From: a bacterium
GTDB lineage: Bacteria > Sumerlaeota > Sumerlaeia > MVZB01
Length of the DNA stretch: 7,789 nt
NCBI GenBank assembly: GCA_023480605.1
Contig: JAMCWS010000126.1
Location: 3,188 to 10,976, forward strand
Direction of reading: 5' to 3'
This document shows, piece after piece, positions 6,340 to 7,789 of this stretch; position 1 is the stretch's first letter, and the number at the start of each line of letters is the position of its first letter. The translations under genes were made by a program, and so were the position numbers. The notes beneath the pieces are model-generated. The model was not told the origin of the DNA. It saw nothing but the letters and a program-made list of their open reading frames with translations, and ran no database searches.

Positions 6340-7383
6340 ATGACCGCCTCCGATAGTAACAACGCCTCGCCGATGGATCACGGAAACCCTGCGCCGGATC
6401 CCGCCGGCGGCCTCGCGGCCCTCATCCGCCAAGCCCACCTGGGCGAACCGGCCGTTTACGAATCCCTGGCGATCTATCCCCTCTTTACGCCCGACGGCCA
6501 TCGGCCTGCCTACGACCTGCTCGAAGACGCCCTGGCTGCCGAAACGGCCGTGATCAGCGAGGCCACCGAGGGCGGCAGCGTCCCCGAGCTCGTGGTCGAA
6601 AACCGCGGCGAGAAGCCTGTCCTCATCCTCGAGGGCGACGTGCTGATCGGCGCCAAGCAGAATCGCGTCGTGAACCTGACGATCCTCGTGCCGGCTCACG
6701 CGCGCTTCCCGCTGCCGGTCAGTTGCGTCGAGCGCGGCCGATGGCGCTACACAAGCCGCCACTTCGCGGTGCGTCGCAGCGCGCCCCCCGACCTGCGTCG
6801 CGCCAAGGTGCGCTCGGTCATGGCGAACATGCAGCGCACCGGCCTGCCCGTAAGCGACCAGTTGGAGGTCTGGGACAAGGTCGCCGAATGCCTGGACAGC
6901 GTCGCCGCGTCCTCGTCAACCGATTCGCTCGAGGACGGCTACGCCGCCAGCGAGCCGCGCCTGGCGGCCTTCCGCGAGAAGCTGCGCCTGCCCGAGGGCG
7001 CGACGGGATTCCTGGTCATGATCGGCGGCCGCGTTGCTGGACTCGACCTGTTCGGCGAGATGGCCACCGCCGCCCGCTGCTGGGTACGCCTCTCCGAATC
7101 CTACTTCCTCGAAGCCCTGCGCCGGCCGCCGCGGACGCGAGGAACCGACGGCGACGCTGCCCACGAAGCCGATGCCGCGGCGGTCGCCCCGAGCGACGCG
7201 ACCACGCCAACCGGCGCCGAATCCCAACGCCGGACCGCCGGCGCCGACCGTCGCCGCGCGGAGGCCTTCCTCACCCGCGTGGCGCGCCACGCCCGCCTGC
7301 ACGAGGGCGCCGCCGGCCTGGGCCGCGAGATCGTCCTCGACGCCCCGCGCCTGGCCGGCCTCGCTCCAATGGAATCGGGGTAA
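6340..7383 (+). CDS. ARPP-1 (DUF6569)-like domain protein, C-terminus probably truncated
   Basis: A 347-residue cytoplasmic-looking protein without signal or membrane segment. The block EGDVLIGAKQNR (98-109), then TILVPAHARFPLPVSCVERGRW (residues 114-135), is what I recall as the hallmark of ARPP-1 (ARG and Rhodanese-Phosphatase-superfamily-associated Protein), an uncharacterised family predicted from gene neighbourhoods with ADP-ribosylglycohydrolases and phosphatases. The domain spans about 37-260, with a helical C-terminal part (307-340). An Ala/Asp/Thr-rich insert (263-308) resembles the one in the activator gene. Start ATG 6340 follows GAAAGGA with a 9-nt spacer; an upstream in-frame ATG (6298) has no such site. 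The last six or seven residues (PMESG end) appear to be out-of-frame reading of a CoA-transferase fragment, so the natural C-terminus is probably lost. It is likely expressed from the sigma-54 promoter at 5889 together with the HAD-like gene. Biochemical function unknown. Confidence 0.75.
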   Translation: MTASDSNNASPMDHGNPAPDPAGGLAALIRQAHLGEPAVYESLAIYPLFTPDGHRPAYDLLEDALAAETAVISEATEGGSVPELVVENRGEKPVLILEGDVLIGAKQNRVVNLTILVPAHARFPLPVSCVERGRWRYTSRHFAVRRSAPPDLRRAKVRSVMANMQRTGLPVSDQLEVWDKVAECLDSVAASSSTDSLEDGYAASEPRLAAFREKLRLPEGATGFLVMIGGRVAGLDLFGEMATAARCWVRLSESYFLEALRRPPRTRGTDGDAAHEADAAAVAPSDATTPTGAESQRRTAGADRRRAEAFLTRVARHARLHEGAAGLGREIVLDAPRLAGLAPMESG

Positions 7384-7789
7384 GAAGATCGTGACCCTGG
7401 ACCTGAAATCACCGGAAGGACGGCGACAAGCCCAACATCTCGCCCGCCGGTCGGACGTAGTGGTCGCCAGTTTTCGACCCGCGATTGCCGAGCGTTTGGG
7501 AATAGATTATGAGGTTCTGGCCGCGCAACACCCCGATTTGATCTACTGTTCTATAACAGGATTCGGTCCGAGAGGTCCCTACGCTAAATACAAGGGATAC
7601 GATGCAGTCGTCGCCGCCAAGATCGGCCGCATGATGGTCGGTATAGGCCAGTCCAGACCCGAAGGTCCACAGTACATGGCGGTAAATGTGGCAAGCCACG
7701 CCGCCGCTATGGCTATGGTAAGGGGAATAACTGCCGCCCTTTTGGTGCGAGACAGGACAGGTCAGGGCCAAAAAGTCGAAACGAGTCTC
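7361..7789 (+). pseudogene. Family III (CaiB/BaiF) CoA-transferase fragment, 5' truncated and running off the right edge
   Basis: An open frame from about 7361 to the window end encodes family III CoA-transferase sequence. It starts with LQWNRGKKIVTLDLKSPEG, then SDVVVASFRPAIAERLGIDY, LIYCSITGFGPRGPYA, GYDAVVAAKIGRM, ITAALLVRDRTGQGQKVETSL. These enzymes move CoA between carboxylic acids. The N-terminal part expected before NRGKK (the LDLT and ADVIKVE region) is absent, and the frame overlaps the end of the ARPP-1 frame by about 20 bp. GTG 7391 is not a natural start because family similarity extends upstream of it. Where many members have the catalytic Asp (ADL-x-x-G), this reads VNVASHAAA. 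A non-catalytic half of a two-domain enzyme is possible. Third codon positions are far richer in A/T than in the ARPP-1 gene. The break may be natural or an assembly join. Confidence 0.85.

Noticed and set aside
7409..7771. 120-codon minus-strand open frame at the right end
   Set aside because: The opposite strand encodes clear CoA-transferase sequence; this frame has no recognisable motif.

Overview
The window comes from a GC-rich bacterium. A Tat-type sulfatase, a secreted right-handed beta-helix protein with a Thr-Pro linker, and sigma-54 control suggest a heterotrophic, polysaccharide-degrading lineage (Planctomycetota, Hydrogenedentota, Sumerlaeota, Lentisphaerota or similar). The sequence alone does not settle which. 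I see no rRNA, tRNA, CRISPR array, transposase or replication origin.

Left part (1-3777), all on the minus strand. A sulfatase gene starts with GTG at 1831 and runs off the left edge. An imperfect 50-bp tandem duplication at 1346-1447 breaks its reading frame, and removing one 50-bp unit restores a normal sulfatase across the join. Upstream of it (1832-2223) is a 392-bp gap with no credible gene. Then comes an intact 517-residue exported beta-helix protein (2224-3777) with a Thr-Pro linker and a C-terminal Ig/PKD-like module. A 289-bp non-coding gap (3778-4066) follows.

Middle and right part (4067-7383) is the most interesting unit. A divergently transcribed sigma-54 activator (4067-5785, minus) has an unrecognised N-terminal sensor domain. 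It faces a two-gene plus-strand unit: a 95-residue HAD-like protein (5997-6284) and a protein that I assign from its motifs to the ARPP-1/DUF6569 family (6340-7383). A near-consensus sigma-54 promoter (TGGCATG-N4-TTGCA, 5889-5904) lies in the 211-bp divergent gap and points at the two-gene unit. The layout fits a signal-responsive switch: the activator senses something, remodels sigma-54 RNA polymerase at 5889-5904, and turns on the HAD-like and ARPP-1 genes. The signal and the biochemical output are unknown.

Right end (about 7361-7789). The ARPP-1 reading frame ends abruptly where a 5'-truncated family III (CaiB/BaiF) CoA-transferase begins in another frame with different codon usage. Two genes broken at one point means either a real deletion or rearrangement or a chimeric assembly join. 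Together with the 50-bp duplication whose copies differ by one base, this makes assembly artefacts a serious possibility for this contig.
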